The position numbers and the translations under genes are program-made. From the NCBI GenBank assembly GCA_021161765.1, contig JAGGZZ010000196.1:1-7065 (forward strand): 7,065 bases of DNA, read 5' to 3'. How positions within the stretch are numbered: the stretch's first letter is position 1; each line of letters starts with the position of its first letter. Positions 5,777 through 7,065 of the stretch are shown here, one piece after another. The stretch is from Candidatus Methanophagales archaeon. Lineage in GTDB: Archaea; Halobacteriota; Syntropharchaeia; Alkanophagales; Methanospirareceae. The notes under the pieces were generated by a model. The model saw only the letters and a list, made by a program, of their open reading frames with translations. It did no database searches and was not told the DNA's origin.

Positions 5777-6733
5777 CTACTCACTTAAATGCGCTGCCAC
5801 TGCCAGACCCTGTGCCTGCGAACGCGCTTTTGCAAGTAGATGCGCTATCGTCTCGGGTTCGTATATGCATGCATTTATAGACAGATTTCGGGCATCCGAG
5901 TATGCCTTCTGAATTAACGGTTTTATTGTTAAAGTAGTTGGATATGCAATGTTCAAAGCCAGCGCCCGCGATTTTATGCTCGCTTCGTTTATCAAATCGG
6001 CAATGGTGTAAGAAGTGGGGTATTCGTACTTTATGTGTGTGCTAAGTGCCAGAGCAGATATTACACCTTCTTTTATATCTGCAAAATACTTCGTGGGGTC
6101 TATATGAAGAACGTCAGGCGTGAATACCGTCTCGCCTTCTGCGTCATACACGGCGCGCAAGTCCAGCCCCTCGGTTACCGGATAGATTTCGAGCTTTGCC
6201 AGCATCTCGGCAAGCGGAGCTGAAACTTTTTCTCCCTCCTTCACCACCACTTTCCGTTGTTTTATCTCTACCTTCCCGCTGGATATTCCCGCAGGTATGC
6301 CCAGATTCTGCAGCTCGCCTACTATCGGTCCCGGCTTGAGTGAAGTAGGTCCTTGTTCTACTACAATGTCGTGCGGAGCAACGGCACCAGCCTTTATCGG
6401 AGCCGGTATTTTCCCTTCCTCCATTACTTTATACAGATCAAAAGCATCCAAATCGGTAAACACCAACGCCGTCTGGTCATCTACAAAATCCGCCAGGTCC
6501 GTCATCGCGGCCATCCCGCTTTCTTTCATAGAGATAGAAATCAAACTATTTTTTGATACTCGCAACCTTGCTTTATCCGTATCCCGGAATTCTTTCCGTA
6601 TCCGTTGTAATTGCTTTGCTCCTAATCCCCTTATTTTCGCTACACCTATTGTTTTACTTGCGCTAATCGAATCTTTTATGCTTGAAACCTGCTCCTGCTT
6701 CCATGCCATTGCGCGTTTTACCTTTCTTTTCAT
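5777..6733 (-). CDS. Large-subunit ribosomal protein L10 (archaeal P0, uL10)
   Basis: L10/P0 anchors the L12 stalk on 23S rRNA at the factor-binding centre of the ribosome. The 318-residue protein has the archaeal layout. The N-terminal rRNA-binding domain opens KVKRAMAWKQEQVSSIK and includes LRVSKNSLI (57-65). The archaeal insertion domain (about 110-205) contains IPAPIKAGAVAPHDIVVEQG and PVTEGLDLRAVYD. The C-terminal spine (about 222-316) carries three repeats of about 26 residues that begin near 227, 257 and 283 (ALALS, ALALN, NLSIN); each should bind an L12 dimer. The ATG at 6733 is preferred over Met9 because relatives have about ten residues before the PWK-like motif, and GAAGAGAG precedes it. 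The protein stops right after the spine and lacks the usual acidic tail ending in a GLGALFG-like motif. L1 and L12 are not adjacent. Confidence 0.93.
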   Translation of the reverse strand: MKRKVKRAMAWKQEQVSSIKDSISASKTIGVAKIRGLGAKQLQRIRKEFRDTDKARLRVSKNSLISISMKESGMAAMTDLADFVDDQTALVFTDLDAFDLYKVMEEGKIPAPIKAGAVAPHDIVVEQGPTSLKPGPIVGELQNLGIPAGISSGKVEIKQRKVVVKEGEKVSAPLAEMLAKLEIYPVTEGLDLRAVYDAEGETVFTPDVLHIDPTKYFADIKEGVISALALSTHIKYEYPTSYTIADLINEASIKSRALALNIAYPTTLTIKPLIQKAYSDARNLSINACIYEPETIAHLLAKARSQAQGLAVAAHLSE

Positions 6734-6817
6734 CTCTCTTCACTACCCCTTTCTATCTCTTCTTTATCCTTTCGCACATTTAATTTAATTATTTCATTTC
6801 TTATATTATCCACATTC
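6734..6817 (-). promoter_or_regulatory. AT-rich promoter region of L10
   Basis: This 84-bp spacer is very AT-rich. On the minus strand GATAATATAAG (about 6796-6806) is the best TATA-like box; a start near 6774 would give a leader of about 40 nt. That leader contains AAAGGGG about 14 nt upstream of the ATG, a possible but distant Shine-Dalgarno sequence. Cotranscription with the upstream gene is also possible. Confidence 0.35.
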
Positions 6818-7065
6818 CTATTTAAATTTAAATTTGTTTAGGTCGAAATCTCCATCCTTCAACTCCCTCGTCTTCAATTCATATTCCTTTATCTTCTCAT
6901 AAGGCTCCTCTGCAAGCTTCTCTAAACCAGGATTCATTTCGTCCAGCATACTCCATATCGCTTCGTCTATCGCTTCGTCTATCGCTTCAGGCGTATTTGT
7001 TGCCGCAATTACAAGCCCAATTTTTTTTTCCCTTGTTTTTGAACCAAACCCATCACGCCCCACAA
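6818..7065 (-). CDS. Unrecognised protein, C-terminal part
   Basis: The frame is open from the right window edge to a TAG at 6818-6820, giving about 82 residues; the true start lies outside. I do not recognise the family. The visible part has a segment GLVIAATNTPEAIDEAIDEA resembling a beta strand and turn leading into an acidic helix. It then becomes highly charged and hydrophilic (LEEPYEKIKEYELK-like) and ends in NKFKFK. No membrane segment, Cys pair or nucleotide-binding motif is seen. IDEAIDEA is encoded by a 12-bp direct tandem repeat. A run of nine A near its upstream end codes Lys-Lys. It lies upstream of L10 in the same direction with an 84-bp gap, where many archaea have L1; it does not resemble L1. 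The GTG at 7063 is at the edge and is probably internal. Confidence 0.6.
   Translation of the reverse strand, partial: VGRDGFGSKTREKKIGLVIAATNTPEAIDEAIDEAIWSMLDEMNPGLEKLAEEPYEKIKEYELKTRELKDGDFDLNKFKFK
6957..6988. repeat. 12-bp in-frame tandem repeat
   Basis: ATCGCTTCGTCT occurs twice in a row (6957-6968 and 6969-6980), followed by a partial third copy ATCGCTTC (6981-6988). On the coding minus strand it encodes the repeated residues Ile-Asp-Glu-Ala, so copy-number changes would keep the frame. Confidence 0.85.

Noticed and set aside
6297..6788. 163-codon plus-strand frame opposite L10
   Set aside because: Fully antisense to conserved L10 domains; the apparent hydrophobic segments come from reading AT-rich antisense sequence.
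6820..6836. AAATTTAAATTT-type palindrome at the 3' end of the unknown gene
   Set aside because: Low-complexity AT sequence that encodes the Lys-Phe-Lys tail; no evidence of a specific site.
1..7065. The whole window as a novel linked system
   Set aside because: All recognisable genes are unrelated housekeeping functions on both strands with separate promoters; no conserved accessory cluster is visible.

Overview
The window looks like chromosomal DNA from an archaeon. The evidence is a P0-type ribosomal protein L10 (uL10) with a long C-terminal helical spine, a short (339-residue) archaeal-type adenylosuccinate synthetase, a stand-alone six-helix SecF, and TATA-like boxes about 26 bp ahead of several start sites instead of bacterial -35/-10 pairs. 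A CooC-type CODH maturation ATPase together with DapF and NadA fits an anaerobic euryarchaeote of the methanogen or anaerobic methane-oxidiser type. That placement is inference from gene content only.

Layout, left to right. 1-516 (+) is the C-terminal part of a CooC-like nickel-insertion ATPase, cut by the window edge. It overlaps the 3' end of nadA (508-1434, -) tail to tail by 9 bp. 1477-2181 is a roughly 700 bp spacer with a decayed IS1634/COG5421-type transposase fragment, crossing inverted repeats and, at its right end, the promoter of purA (2182-3201, +). 3202-3364 carries a short composite repeat element whose outer edge forms the promoter region of secF (3365-4309, +). 4310-4621 is a convergent spacer with a MITE-like inverted-repeat pair and a second dispersed repeat that runs into the last codons of dapF (4622-5500, -). 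5501-5776 is filled with the same period-10 repeat family and a GC-rich hairpin block. Ribosomal protein L10 (5777-6733, -) follows, and then the 3' end of an unrecognised gene (6818-7065, -).

The genes are housekeeping: NAD synthesis (NadA), AMP synthesis (PurA), protein export (SecF), lysine/DAP synthesis (DapF), translation (L10) and CO dehydrogenase maturation (CooC). They do not form one pathway and mostly look like single-gene transcription units separated by repeat-rich spacers. Two genes lack partners usually found beside them in archaea: secF has no secD next to it, and L10 has neither L1 upstream nor L12 downstream.

I found no new defence, mobile or biosynthetic system. The most interesting signal is in the spacers. 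secF and dapF share an identical 30-nt block just upstream of their starts. It is half repeat-element end and half putative promoter, so a mobile or dispersed repeat appears to carry or abut the core promoter of unrelated genes.
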